Shown here: positions 42,954-49,275 of the stretch, piece by piece | Layout: each line of letters begins with the position of its first letter | How positions within the stretch are numbered: position 1 is the stretch's first letter | IMG/VR virus record: IMGVR_UViG_3300018004_000004 | Coordinates: 124,001 to 188,000 of that record | Reading direction: 5' to 3' (one strand) | Length of the DNA stretch: 64,000 nucleotides | Source of the DNA: a virus | Made by a program: the position numbers and the translations under genes | Notes under the pieces: generated by a model | Database searches by the model: none | What the model was told of the DNA's origin: nothing | What the model saw: the letters and a program-made list of their open reading frames with translations, nothing else

Positions 42954-43037
42954 CCCATTGATTTGATGGGATTTACCATCATTTGATGGGTGTATTTAGG
43001 CCCTGTTTTATGGTGTAAAATAAGCCCATTTATGGGC
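42954..43037 (+). promoter_or_regulatory. Repeat- and palindrome-rich upstream region
   Basis: This region has two ATTTGATGGG direct repeats, each part of a small hairpin (CCCAT...ATGGG and CCATC...GATGG). A TAAAAT box lies at 43016-43021, and the near-perfect palindrome GCCCATTTATGGGC (43024-43037) sits directly before the AAGGAG ribosome site. It looks like a promoter with an operator for the following gene. Confidence 0.45.
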
Positions 43038-43050
43038 ACAAGGAGAAGTC

Positions 43051-43491
43051 ATGACTCAACTCAATCGGTATGCATCACGCTCTAACTTCAACAATCAGAA
43101 GACGTTCGGTCGTCGTTGGACATCGAACTTTCGTCGGCAGTCTGGTCTGATCATTGCTGTGCTCGATCGTGGCTATTTGCCACAGAGCCACAACGATCTG
43201 CCCAAGCCGTTCTGTTCCTTCAAGGTCGAGACGGACACCGGCAAGCGCTACATCGTGCGCTTGGAAGGCCGGCAGGCCCTGGACTTCACCGGAGAAGTTG
43301 GTCAGCTCATGTACTACGAAGGCGTCTTCAAGGGGCGCTTCGTGGACAAGACTGGCAAATATCACGGTGAGTACTGGTCCGCCACGTTCGCCGAGATCGA
43401 CAACAAGGAAATCGACGAGTATGTTGCTCATCTGACAGCAGTTAAGCTGCGGATGGACAAGGAAGCGCAGGACGCCGCCGAGCAGAAGTAA
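43051..43491 (+). CDS. Isolated, GC-rich gene of unknown function
   Basis: This 146-residue protein starts at ATG 43051 behind AAGGAG. Its third codon positions are much richer in G/C than its neighbours, suggesting strong expression. It is beta-rich with an OB- or SH3-like pattern (KPFCSFKVETDTGKRYIVR, then GVFKGRFVDKTGKYHGEYWS), and starts with MTQLNRYASRSN. It is isolated by terminator-like hairpins on both sides. The genes at 51992 and 61184 share the isolation and start with similar N/R-rich tips. Function unknown. Confidence 0.6.
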   Translation: MTQLNRYASRSNFNNQKTFGRRWTSNFRRQSGLIIAVLDRGYLPQSHNDLPKPFCSFKVETDTGKRYIVRLEGRQALDFTGEVGQLMYYEGVFKGRFVDKTGKYHGEYWSATFAEIDNKEIDEYVAHLTAVKLRMDKEAQDAAEQK

Positions 43492-43505
43492 ATAATCAGT
43501 GTAGT

Positions 43506-43562
43506 CAGTGGATCTGGGGCTCATCCTAACTGCCTTCATGGCATGGTGAGCCCCATTCACTG
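43506..43562 (+). terminator. Long hairpin after the isolated gene
   Basis: GGGGCTCA (43516-43523) pairs with TGAGCCCC (43547-43554). An outer CAGTG (43506-43510) pairs with CACTG (43558-43562), and an inner GCC/GGC step fits between. No T-tract follows; it may terminate or stabilise the transcript. Confidence 0.55.
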
Positions 43563-43734
43563 TGTAAATATTACATGAAGTGCTTTAGATTCACTGGGAT
43601 ACGCTGAGGTGACCATATTTGGGCAGATGGAGAGAGAAGCACCACCATAGATTCAAGTCCCTGAAATAAAGATAAGGGACTTAGCACCCATGTGTATTGA
43701 ATAGAGATTCGTTGAAAACAAAGGAGTTATAGCC
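43563..43734 (+). other. Non-coding stretch with several hairpins
   Basis: No convincing gene was found. TGTAA/TTACA (43563-43575), GTGCTT (43580-43585) with AAGCAC (43637-43642), and AAGTCCCT (43655-43662) with AGGGACTT (43675-43682) can all form stems. The next gene starts at 43735 behind AAAGGAG. Confidence 0.4.
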
Positions 43735-43917
43735 ATGGGTATTACGATATGTGAGGCCAAGAGAGCATTGAGGCGTGGGAATGTAGTGATAGATCCTCGG
43801 CCCTTCAATCCTACTGTCTACTATCTCTTTAGGGATATACAAGAAGGACGTACCCACGCGCAGCTGGCCGGTTTTCTGAAGGGCTGTTACATCGCTCGAG
43901 AGATCGAAAGGAGATAG
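43735..43917 (+). CDS. Small basic protein
   Basis: This 60-residue protein starts at ATG 43735 behind AAAGGAG. It is basic and contains Arg-rich helical segments (EAKRALRRGNVV; REIERR at the end), with no cysteine cluster. A nucleic-acid contact is possible from charge. Function unknown. Confidence 0.55.
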   Translation: MGITICEAKRALRRGNVVIDPRPFNPTVYYLFRDIQEGRTHAQLAGFLKGCYIAREIERR

Positions 43918-43922
43918 CTACC

Positions 43923-44279
43923 ATGTGCAATAGACTGAGTGATCTGGGATTGAAGGCACTGGAAATCAATAAAGAGGAGAAGACTGTGTTGGTTACAGCA
44001 TTAAAGCTCCTCGATTGCAAAGCCAAGGCCATGCAGCATGATACTGCATCCATGCTGAATGAAGAGCGAGAACTGAACTGTGTTGTCCTCTCTCATATCT
44101 GTGATCAACTAACAGATAGAATAGAGACGCTGTTTGCTCCGCCGGCGCCTCCTGAAGTGCTCGTTGATCACCATGTGGCCATTCATGGACGCAACCCAGG
44201 ACCAGCTGACCTGGATCCTGTAGTGGATTGTGGCTGTGGGTTTTCCCATCGCCGATCGGAACGCTGCGGTCCGTGGTAA
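43923..44279 (+). CDS. Small hypothetical protein with Cys/His C-terminus
   Basis: This 118-residue protein starts at ATG 43923 behind AAAGGAG. The first 70 residues are helical (LGLKALEINKEEKTVLVTAL). A Pro-rich hinge (APPAPPEVLV) leads to a C-terminal part with HHVAIHGRNPG and CGCGFSHRRSERC, a possible metal site. Function unknown. Confidence 0.55.
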   Translation: MCNRLSDLGLKALEINKEEKTVLVTALKLLDCKAKAMQHDTASMLNEERELNCVVLSHICDQLTDRIETLFAPPAPPEVLVDHHVAIHGRNPGPADLDPVVDCGCGFSHRRSERCGPW

Positions 44280-44289
44280 TACGATATTA

Positions 44290-44449
44290 CCAGAGGAATG
44301 CCCAGATAGTATCTGGGACCGAAGTGTGAGCTAGGTATGCAAGTTCGATCCAATGCCTCTGCCTAGTCATTTCCCGCGGGTTGGGCTGCAACTCACACGC
44401 TGAAGGCCCACAACAACCTTCCTACATGGTAATGTAGGCATTCCTCTGG
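44290..44449 (+). ncRNA. Highly structured candidate RNA with 13-bp closing stem
   Basis: CCAGAGGAATGCC (44290-44302) pairs perfectly with GGCATTCCTCTGG (44437-44449), enclosing 134 bases that hold several more stems. CAGAT/ATCTG lies at 44303-44315. GTGTGAG (44324-44330) pairs with CTCACAC (44392-44398) and stacks on CTAGG/CCTAG (44331-44335 with 44362-44366). GAAGG/CCTTC is at 44402-44421, and CTACAT/ATGTAG around 44422-44437. It also has a GTTCGATCC string, but no tRNA cloverleaf fits. It precedes the 44472 gene, so it is either a stand-alone RNA or a long 5' leader. Confidence 0.65.
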
Positions 44450-44471
44450 ACTTGTCTTAAGGAGATTGATC

Positions 44472-44729
44472 ATGTCAGTCTGTGCTTATACGTTGATTGA
44501 GCTCGAGGCCATTATTGGCAACGAGTTGACTAATCATCCCAACTTCTGTGACTCCAGGAACTATTGGGCCTGGGAAGAATATGTAGCTATCCCTGCTCTG
44601 CGGGGATTTGGCTACAAGATACTCGACAACCACTTCCGTACATTGGAAGGGGATAGCTGTGGTCCTTTGACCCGCGGTATTCGAGTGCAGAGTTCAACCG
44701 GCCTTGTTCGCATGGCCTGGTATGGGTAA
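44472..44729 (+). CDS. Small hypothetical protein
   Basis: This 85-residue protein starts at ATG 44472 behind TTAAGGAG, right after the structured RNA. It has an acidic helical N-terminus (YTLIELEAIIGNELTN) and a Gly/Arg-rich C-terminus. Two Cys are scattered. It may be controlled by the upstream structure. Function unknown. Confidence 0.55.
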   Translation: MSVCAYTLIELEAIIGNELTNHPNFCDSRNYWAWEEYVAIPALRGFGYKILDNHFRTLEGDSCGPLTRGIRVQSSTGLVRMAWYG

Positions 44730-44738
44730 GGAGGATAC

Positions 44739-44873
44739 ATGCCCACTTCTGCTGCCATCATACTGATTGCAATAGTACTTGGCCTTGATTATGGCCTGTG
44801 GTTTCTTGTGCTGCCACGTATCAGGCAGCACTCAAAGAAAGGACAATCTGATGTGCGTTCTATGCGCGCGTGA
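44739..44873 (+). CDS. Small single-helix membrane protein
   Basis: This 44-residue protein starts at ATG 44739 behind GGAGG. The first 28 residues are strongly hydrophobic (IILIAIVLGLDYGLWFLVL) and the tail is basic. It ends within the next gene's start region, overlapping it by 23 bases. One of many such one-helix genes in this block. Function unknown. Confidence 0.55.
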   Translation: MPTSAAIILIAIVLGLDYGLWFLVLPRIRQHSKKGQSDVRSMRA

Positions 44874-45243
44874 GCTGAGCAAGAAGATGCCGCAACATCC
44901 AGGTGTTACCATCCTCAAGAGCATTGCTCATGAGTTCAAATGCCCTGCAATGAAAGCATTAGAGGATCTCACTCCCTCAGGTTCTGAGTTCGTGAACGAT
45001 CCTACTTTCTGTCATGCCTATCTTCGTAGGCGACTGACCACAGCTTGGGAGTTGCTCAAGCAAAAGACCATTCACCTGCATAATATGCAGAAGCAGATTG
45101 ACCTCCTCGAACAAATAATCAAGGAAACTACTAAGTTTGCCCCAACTGAAATGGCGCCACGCACTTGCAAATACACCGACTGTGGCAAGATCACCACACG
45201 CACAGCCTTTGGCCTATGCACAGAATGTGGGAGGTTCCAATGA
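44851..45243 (+). CDS. Protein with N- and C-terminal zinc motifs
   Basis: This 130-residue protein starts at ATG 44851 behind AAAGGACAATCTG. The N-terminus has CVLCAREL; the C-terminus has C-x(4)-C and C-x-x-C (CKYTDCGK, then CTECGRFQ), a zinc-ribbon pattern. The middle is a long helix (TTAWELLKQKTIHLHNMQKQ). It overlaps the next gene's start by ATGA. A nucleic-acid or protein adapter role is possible. No family identified. Confidence 0.6.
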   Translation: MCVLCARELSKKMPQHPGVTILKSIAHEFKCPAMKALEDLTPSGSEFVNDPTFCHAYLRRRLTTAWELLKQKTIHLHNMQKQIDLLEQIIKETTKFAPTEMAPRTCKYTDCGKITTRTAFGLCTECGRFQ

Positions 45244-45458
45244 GTGTGTACAAACTGTGTCCCAGTTGCAAAGAAGTGCACGACTGGTCTGTCCCCTGCA
45301 AAGCCATGGCAAAGGCTGAGCAGGATGCAATAGACCATGGCCAGATCTGTGCTGTTCTATTTGCTACCAGCGCAGAGATCGATGGTGTTGATCATGGCCA
45401 TCGTGTTGGCCCATGTCCAAACCTGTCGCAGTATGACGGAGATCGGAGTGATTTATGA
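45240..45458 (+). CDS. Small zinc-type protein
   Basis: This 72-residue protein starts on the ATGA overlap with the 44851 gene. The N-terminus CPSCKEVHDWSVPC has three Cys and a His, as in a small zinc fold. The C-terminal part has DHGHRVGPC. It overlaps the next gene by ATGA, so the three genes 44851, 45240 and 45455 are translationally coupled. Function unknown. Confidence 0.55.
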   Translation: MSVYKLCPSCKEVHDWSVPCKAMAKAEQDAIDHGQICAVLFATSAEIDGVDHGHRVGPCPNLSQYDGDRSDL

Positions 45459-45754
45459 CCGTTCAGGTCATTGCATCAAAGAAAGGCATTGAGATTGGCA
45501 TAGCCGAGACCACAGTGAATGAGTATCAAGAACCACTGTCTACCTGGTCCGGCCGGCCAGTCAAAGAGCTCACGAATGATGAGCTCCAGCTGTTGTGGTT
45601 CAAGCTCGACAAGTATTTGGATACTCAGATACTTACCGAGATCTACGTCGAGATGAATATGCGTGGAATACCGCGCATTCAATGCACCAACTGCCGCTGG
45701 CCTTTAGTAACAGACCATGATGGCACTTGCTCGCATTGTGGCATCTTGCAATAG
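45455..45754 (+). CDS. Small protein with C-terminal zinc ribbon
   Basis: This 99-residue protein starts on an ATGA overlap. It has a beta-rich N-terminus, a central helix (TNDELQLLWFKLDKYLDTQ), and ends with C-x-x-C ... C-x-x-C (CTNCRWPL, CSHCGILQ). It continues the run of small zinc-type proteins. Function unknown. Confidence 0.55.
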   Translation: MTVQVIASKKGIEIGIAETTVNEYQEPLSTWSGRPVKELTNDELQLLWFKLDKYLDTQILTEIYVEMNMRGIPRIQCTNCRWPLVTDHDGTCSHCGILQ

Positions 45755-45762
45755 GAGAGCAC

Positions 45763-45858
45763 ATGATATATACGATCGTAGGTGTGCTCTTGATGTTTGT
45801 CTTCAGCCTCGTCACTCCCAGGAAAGGAGGACCCAATGATTTCATGGGTCGCAAGTAA
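45763..45858 (+). CDS. Very small membrane peptide
   Basis: This 31-residue protein starts at ATG 45763 behind AGGAGAGC. The first 18 residues are a membrane helix (IYTIVGVLLMFVFSLV), followed by a basic tail (PRKGG). It overlaps the next gene's ribosome site and start. Function unknown. Confidence 0.5.
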   Translation: MIYTIVGVLLMFVFSLVTPRKGGPNDFMGRK

Positions 45859-46162
45859 GCTACTCGCTACGTTGTTCCCGCCCAAAGCCAAGAAGATCAA
45901 GAAGATACATGGCCTTGATACTTGGCTGCTCTTCAGAGCACTTGAGGACGGACATCTTCAGCCAGAGCCAACAGGGTTAGTGTTGGCTAATGGCACACAG
46001 ATCCCCGATGATTCGGGGTGCGGCCGCGTGTTCGAGTATCGACAGGGTTGGTTCAAGAAACCAACCATCATCAAGGATCACAGAGGTGAACACCGTGTAT
46101 CTCACAGGCAAAATGAACGGGATAACATTCAACGTTCAGATCTTACCTACGGGCAGGCGTGA
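45836..46162 (+). CDS. Small basic hypothetical protein
   Basis: This 108-residue protein starts at ATG 45836 behind AAAGGAGG, inside the last bases of the previous gene. It has a basic N-terminal helix (KAKKIKKIHG), a central mixed region, and a charged C-terminus with RHR and RSD-type residues. The last 68 bases overlap the next gene in another frame. Function unknown. Confidence 0.5.
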   Translation: MISWVASKLLATLFPPKAKKIKKIHGLDTWLLFRALEDGHLQPEPTGLVLANGTQIPDDSGCGRVFEYRQGWFKKPTIIKDHRGEHRVSHRQNERDNIQRSDLTYGQA

Positions 46163-46304
46163 TCAGGAAGCCAAGGCTGAGGATATTAAGCCTTATCCTG
46201 GCGCCGCGACCTTCAATGAAAACCATCCTGTCTCTGCTGATCCAGAGGATGTGAAGCAGAGCATTCCCAGGAAACAAGTGCATCGTGTCAAAAGAAAGAG
46301 GTGA
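46095..46304 (+). CDS. Small basic protein (GTG start)
   Basis: This 69-residue protein is placed with GTG at 46095, six bases after AGAGGTG; ATG 46113 is an alternative. It is polar, with a very basic C-terminus (RKQVHRVKRKR). It overlaps the previous gene by 68 bases in another frame. The strong ribosome site supports it, but confidence is moderate. Function unknown. Confidence 0.45.
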   Translation: MYLTGKMNGITFNVQILPTGRRDQEAKAEDIKPYPGAATFNENHPVSADPEDVKQSIPRKQVHRVKRKR

Positions 46305-46308
46305 GCTC

Positions 46309-46674
46309 ATGCAGTTCATCAAGACCTGGATTCTCAGGTATAAGCTCGCGCGCATTTTCAAGCGCGCTGAGCAAGCTGTTGATCTCGGCCGTCAGCCGGG
46401 AGATGAGGTGTTTGTTCAGCTGTATGAACAGGCACTGAAGCTGGCATTGTGGCATCATGCCCAGTTCAAAGACTTCGTCATTGCAGCCGAGGTGCCGGCC
46501 CTGGCCGACTTGGAAAAACTAACGATCAAGCCGGTGCCAGTAGACAATACCCAGAAAGCAAAGCTGGCAGTTCTTATTGCTGCGGCTTTGCCTGTGGTGC
46601 TTGGCACTCTGACCGGCATTGGAATCGGAACATGTCATCTTTGGATGCATCTGTTCCGGTTGATCGGAGGCTAG
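46309..46674 (+). CDS. Membrane protein with helical N-terminus
   Basis: This 121-residue protein starts at ATG 46309 (MQFIKTWILRYKLARIF) behind AGAGGTG. The N-terminal 75 residues are amphipathic helices. The C-terminal part has one membrane helix (about residues 86-105, LAVLIAAALPVVLGTLTGIG). It ends one base before the next gene. Function unknown. Confidence 0.55.
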   Translation: MQFIKTWILRYKLARIFKRAEQAVDLGRQPGDEVFVQLYEQALKLALWHHAQFKDFVIAAEVPALADLEKLTIKPVPVDNTQKAKLAVLIAAALPVVLGTLTGIGIGTCHLWMHLFRLIGG

Positions 46675-46675
46675 T

Positions 46676-46996
46676 ATGTTGCTGCCTGCTGGCGTTGCAG
46701 TAGTCATAATACTGGCCATCCGTAACTTCTGGCGTAACAACTTCTCTCAGGCTCCCAAGTATGTGAAGCAGAGAGAAGAGGACGCCAAGCGCTTGGCTGA
46801 TCCTGCCAACAAGCTGCCTACCTTCAAGGAGGCAGCAGACACGATTGTGAAGACATACAAGGCGCCTGAATCTGAGCGCATACAGTGGCGCCAAGAGTGG
46901 GCACAGAAGCAAACAAGCCTTGAGAACAAGGCTGTTGCCTTGGCATTCGGTATTCTGATTGCCATGCTTGCTATAGGCGCGCTGCTGGCCCATTAG
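46676..46996 (+). CDS. Two-helix membrane protein
   Basis: This 106-residue protein starts at ATG 46676 behind GGAGG. It has an N-terminal helix (LLPAGVAVVIILAI), a charged middle, and a C-terminal helix (ALAFGILIAMLAIGALLA). The topology is that of two membrane helices with a long cytoplasmic or periplasmic loop. Function unknown. Confidence 0.55.
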   Translation: MLLPAGVAVVIILAIRNFWRNNFSQAPKYVKQREEDAKRLADPANKLPTFKEAADTIVKTYKAPESERIQWRQEWAQKQTSLENKAVALAFGILIAMLAIGALLAH

Positions 46997-47007
46997 AAAG
47001 GAGGCCT

Positions 47008-47385
47008 ATGATCATTGAGATCCTAGCAGTTGTTGGCTATGAAGTAGTCACAACTGCAGCTGCGATGCTGGGCCTCAAAGCTTTATCTGGCAACAATATA
47101 CAACGCCAGATGCTTGGCCTCAAACAACCAAAGAGATTGCCCGTTGTTGATGGCTATCTCAAGCGTCAGCTTGGTGGGACCACCAAGATGGAAGAAAGAC
47201 TGTCTCGAAAGGCAGTCAAGGTCATCAATCATATCAGCCAGTATCAGGCATTCCGAATGCTCCTGATCATGGCAGGGAGGAAGATCCGTGAGGCACAAGC
47301 TAACGTGGAAACACGTCCTCGTGGTAGCCGCGGCGATTTTGGTGCCTGGAGCGCTCACAGCTACAGGCGCTTACTTGGCCTATAA
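47008..47385 (+). CDS. Membrane-anchored basic protein
   Basis: This 125-residue protein starts at ATG 47008 behind AAAGGAGG. An N-terminal hydrophobic stretch (IIEILAVVGYEVVTTAAAML) is followed by a basic, helical region with QKPKR-like and RGSRG segments. Its last 98 bases overlap the 47288 gene in another frame. Function unknown. Confidence 0.5.
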   Translation: MIIEILAVVGYEVVTTAAAMLGLKALSGNNIQRQMLGLKQPKRLPVVDGYLKRQLGGTTKMEERLSRKAVKVINHISQYQAFRMLLIMAGRKIREAQANVETRPRGSRGDFGAWSAHSYRRLLGL

Positions 47386-47428
47386 GGCCTTCAAGAACAA
47401 ACAGTCCAAAGGAAAGGAGACGTCATGA
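47288..47428 (+). CDS. Small membrane protein nested in the 3' end of 47008
   Basis: This 46-residue protein starts with GTG at 47288, seven bases after GGGAGGAAG. It is a membrane helix with positive flanks (RHKLTWKHVLVVAAAILVPG, ending KNKQSKGKETS). It ends at the ATGA overlap with the 47425 gene, which supports it as real. Confidence 0.5.
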   Translation: MRHKLTWKHVLVVAAAILVPGALTATGAYLAYKAFKNKQSKGKETS

Positions 47429-47634
47429 AGTCTTTGCTTACTTTCATCCTGGCATTCATCGCAACAGTTCTGTCTTGCATGCTTGCCATTCGACTGTGCC
47501 AACTGCAGGATGCTTTCTTGCCTGCTTTCCGCGTGCGCCGGCAGATTCATGGAATGAGAGCCGGTCGACTCGCAGCTGACACAGAAGCAAAGCTACGCGC
47601 TATATTCATCAACAAGCCCAAGCGCGTGGCGTAG
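47425..47634 (+). CDS. Small membrane-anchored basic protein
   Basis: This 69-residue protein starts on an ATGA overlap. A signal-anchor-like helix (KSLLTFILAFIATVLSCML) is followed by an Arg-rich part (FRVRRQIHGMRAGRLA). It may sit in the inner membrane with a basic domain. Function unknown. Confidence 0.55.
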   Translation: MKSLLTFILAFIATVLSCMLAIRLCQLQDAFLPAFRVRRQIHGMRAGRLAADTEAKLRAIFINKPKRVA

Positions 47635-47660
47635 TACAAATCTGCATTCGAAAGGACAAC

Positions 47661-47891
47661 ATGAGTACCATCAATCGCATCGTGCTCGGAGTAGCTGGCC
47701 TGATCTGCCTGATCATGGGTGTCTACTCCTGTGTCGCGATCACGAAGGGAGACAATCAGTGGCTCAAACATTCACTCCAACAGCTGCATCCGCTGCAGCT
47801 GCTGGGTTCGGTTTTTGGGCGTTGGTCTGGGGCATTGCGCTCAAGCTGGACACGATCGCAGGCCTCTTCGGCTTCAGGGACCGTGGTCTAA
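47661..47891 (+). CDS. Small membrane protein overlapping the next gene
   Basis: This 76-residue protein starts at ATG 47661 behind AAAGGACAAC. The first 30 residues form a membrane helix (INRIVLGVAGLICLIMGVYS). The second half overlaps the 47759 gene by 133 bases in another frame and has an unusual composition (SSWTRSQASSASGT). It may be real only in its first part, or a sequence error may have extended it. Function unknown. Confidence 0.4.
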   Translation: MSTINRIVLGVAGLICLIMGVYSCVAITKGDNQWLKHSLQQLHPLQLLGSVFGRWSGALRSSWTRSQASSASGTVV

Positions 47892-48112
47892 GCCGGCGCA
47901 TTCGCCTCTGGATCAACGAGAACAAGGGATTGAGCCTGTGCATTACTGAGGTCACCAACTTCAGTATCCATGGGATTACCAATCCCGATGCCGTCACATT
48001 TGCCATTGGCGGCACTCTATTCAACTTCTTGTTCGTGTTCGTATTCAATCCAATCATGCTCATGATTGAGGGCAAGAAACGACCGATCAAGAATAACAGG
48101 GTGGCTGCGTAG
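47759..48112 (+). CDS. Membrane protein (GTG start)
   Basis: This 117-residue protein is placed at GTG 47759 (MAQTFTPTAAS), with GGGAG seven bases before. It has two hydrophobic segments (AAAAGFGFWALVWGIALKL and TLFNFLFVFVFNPIMLMI) separated by a charged middle. It ends in a terminator stem. The overlap with the 47661 gene is long, but both have ribosome sites. Function unknown. Confidence 0.5.
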   Translation: MAQTFTPTAASAAAAGFGFWALVWGIALKLDTIAGLFGFRDRGLSRRIRLWINENKGLSLCITEVTNFSIHGITNPDAVTFAIGGTLFNFLFVFVFNPIMLMIEGKKRPIKNNRVAA

Positions 48113-48131
48113 TACATGTCAGCCACCCTTT
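48099..48131 (+). terminator. Terminator overlapping the stop codon
   Basis: GGGTGGCTG (48099-48107) pairs perfectly with CAGCCACCC (48120-48128), with the TAG stop in the loop, followed by TTT. It ends the 47759 gene and its operon. Confidence 0.7.
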
Positions 48132-48146
48132 CCCAAGGTGACTGAC

Positions 48147-48575
48147 ATGAATATGACTGAAGCCATCATCATGTTTGCCATTCAGCACAGAGCCTATGCT
48201 ACACCAAAGGGCTCGTACAACATGTGCTGTACGTCTGTACAAGAGTTCACTGACTTCCTGTCATACCATGGCGTGAAAGGCGTGGCCTTGGAGTACTCAT
48301 TCGATGTGATGAGCAGAAACAAGGATGAGTATATCAATCCAAATCCACGCGCGTACAGATGGAACAAGAAGAAAGCCGAATACCACATGATTGTGGATCT
48401 CGGCTTCTGTTATTTGGATTGGACCGCCAGGCAGTATTGTGCCATCCTGCCATTTCCCTACATCATTCCGAAAAGAAAGGAGGATGCTAATGAAGTGGAG
48501 CGTTTATTGGACAGCACTTGTAGGCGCGCTATTCGGCGCGCTCTATTTGAAGAACAACCACAATCACAAGGATAA
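48147..48575 (+). CDS. Hypothetical protein
   Basis: This 142-residue protein starts at ATG 48147 (MNMTEAIIMF) behind AAGGTGACTG. It has aromatic-rich segments (NPRAYRWNKKKAEYHMIVD) and an Arg-rich C-terminal helix (STCRRAIRRALFEEQ). No clear cysteine or membrane motif. The last 86 bases overlap the next gene. Function unknown. Confidence 0.55.
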   Translation: MNMTEAIIMFAIQHRAYATPKGSYNMCCTSVQEFTDFLSYHGVKGVALEYSFDVMSRNKDEYINPNPRAYRWNKKKAEYHMIVDLGFCYLDWTARQYCAILPFPYIIPKRKEDANEVERLLDSTCRRAIRRALFEEQPQSQG

Positions 48576-48876
48576 GACTGTTCAATGGAATCTGGGCAAG
48601 TCCATCATTGAATGCGTCCTGCTTGTGTTGGCTGTGGCATTCATGCCAGCAGTCATCGCTATCTATGGATCCATGTGGATCACCAAGGGCATTAAACGCC
48701 CTGGTTTCAAGATCTTAGTGGGATTCAGCGTTGGCACAGCCCTGATGATTATCATGGGCTGGGCGCTGGAAGTCCTGGTGCTGATAGGTGTATTCGGCAT
48801 CGACATTCTGTCCGATGATTTCCTCGGCTTCATGGCCGAGCGGAAACAGCAAAAGAGAGGAGTCGTAGCAGCATGA
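48490..48876 (+). CDS. Multi-helix membrane protein
   Basis: This 128-residue protein starts at ATG 48490 (MKWSVYWTALVG), six bases after AAAGGAGG. It has at least three hydrophobic helices (VYWTALVGALFGALYL; CVLLVLAVAFMPAVIAIYG; LVGFSVGTALMIIMGWALE). Such small polytopic proteins are common in large phages and are of unknown role. It ends in the ATGA overlap with the 48873 gene. Confidence 0.6.
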   Translation: MKWSVYWTALVGALFGALYLKNNHNHKDKTVQWNLGKSIIECVLLVLAVAFMPAVIAIYGSMWITKGIKRPGFKILVGFSVGTALMIIMGWALEVLVLIGVFGIDILSDDFLGFMAERKQQKRGVVAA

Positions 48877-49124
48877 AGAACTGGCTCAAAGAGAACTGGA
48901 CTTATGTTGCATTGGGCACATTCGCGGCGCTAGTTGTTGGCGCCATTGTCGTGGCCAAGGTGACTCACGTTCCGCTGAATGATGCTGACATGGAAGCACT
49001 GAAGAACTTCCAGTCTTCATTGGCTGAGAACACAGCCAAGCATGGCTTCAACAATAGCATGGCTATTGTGGAGCAGGGCAAGCATCAGGTCCTGGTAACC
49101 GCGGACAAGATCAAAGAACTGTGA
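48873..49124 (+). CDS. Small membrane protein with amphipathic tail
   Basis: This 83-residue protein starts on an ATGA overlap. After a short N-terminus a hydrophobic helix (TYVALGTFAALVVGAIVVA) precedes a polar helical tail. It is overlapped by GTGA with the next small gene. Function unknown. Confidence 0.55.
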   Translation: MKNWLKENWTYVALGTFAALVVGAIVVAKVTHVPLNDADMEALKNFQSSLAENTAKHGFNNSMAIVEQGKHQVLVTADKIKEL

Positions 49125-49261
49125 CACTCGAACAGTTCGAGGGGATCCTTGCTTTGTTCTTTGTCCTGTATTTGCTCTTGCGCGCCAGGCGCAAAGAGTT
49201 AGGACTCAAGGATCACCTAGATCCAATGCCATGGATTAGGAAGCACATCTTCCCGGAGTGA
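49121..49261 (+). CDS. Small one-helix membrane protein (GTG start)
   Basis: This 46-residue protein starts with GTG at 49121, overlapping the previous stop as GTGA. A hydrophobic helix (GILALFFVLYLLLRA) is followed by a basic tail. The coupling to the preceding gene supports it. It ends 14 bases before the ligase gene. Confidence 0.5.
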   Translation: MTLEQFEGILALFFVLYLLLRARRKELGLKDHLDPMPWIRKHIFPE

Positions 49262-49275
49262 GAAAGGAGGTCATC

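Noticed and set aside
42924-43037. A CRISPR-like repeat unit from the ATTTGATGGG repeats
   Set aside because: Only two short copies are present, with no regular spacers and no cas genes.
44290-44365. A tRNA suggested by GTTCGATCC and an AGAGG/CCTCT pair
   Set aside because: The T-stem bases on either side of the loop do not pair, no anticodon arm fits, and the sequence is better explained by the larger 13-bp-stem structure.
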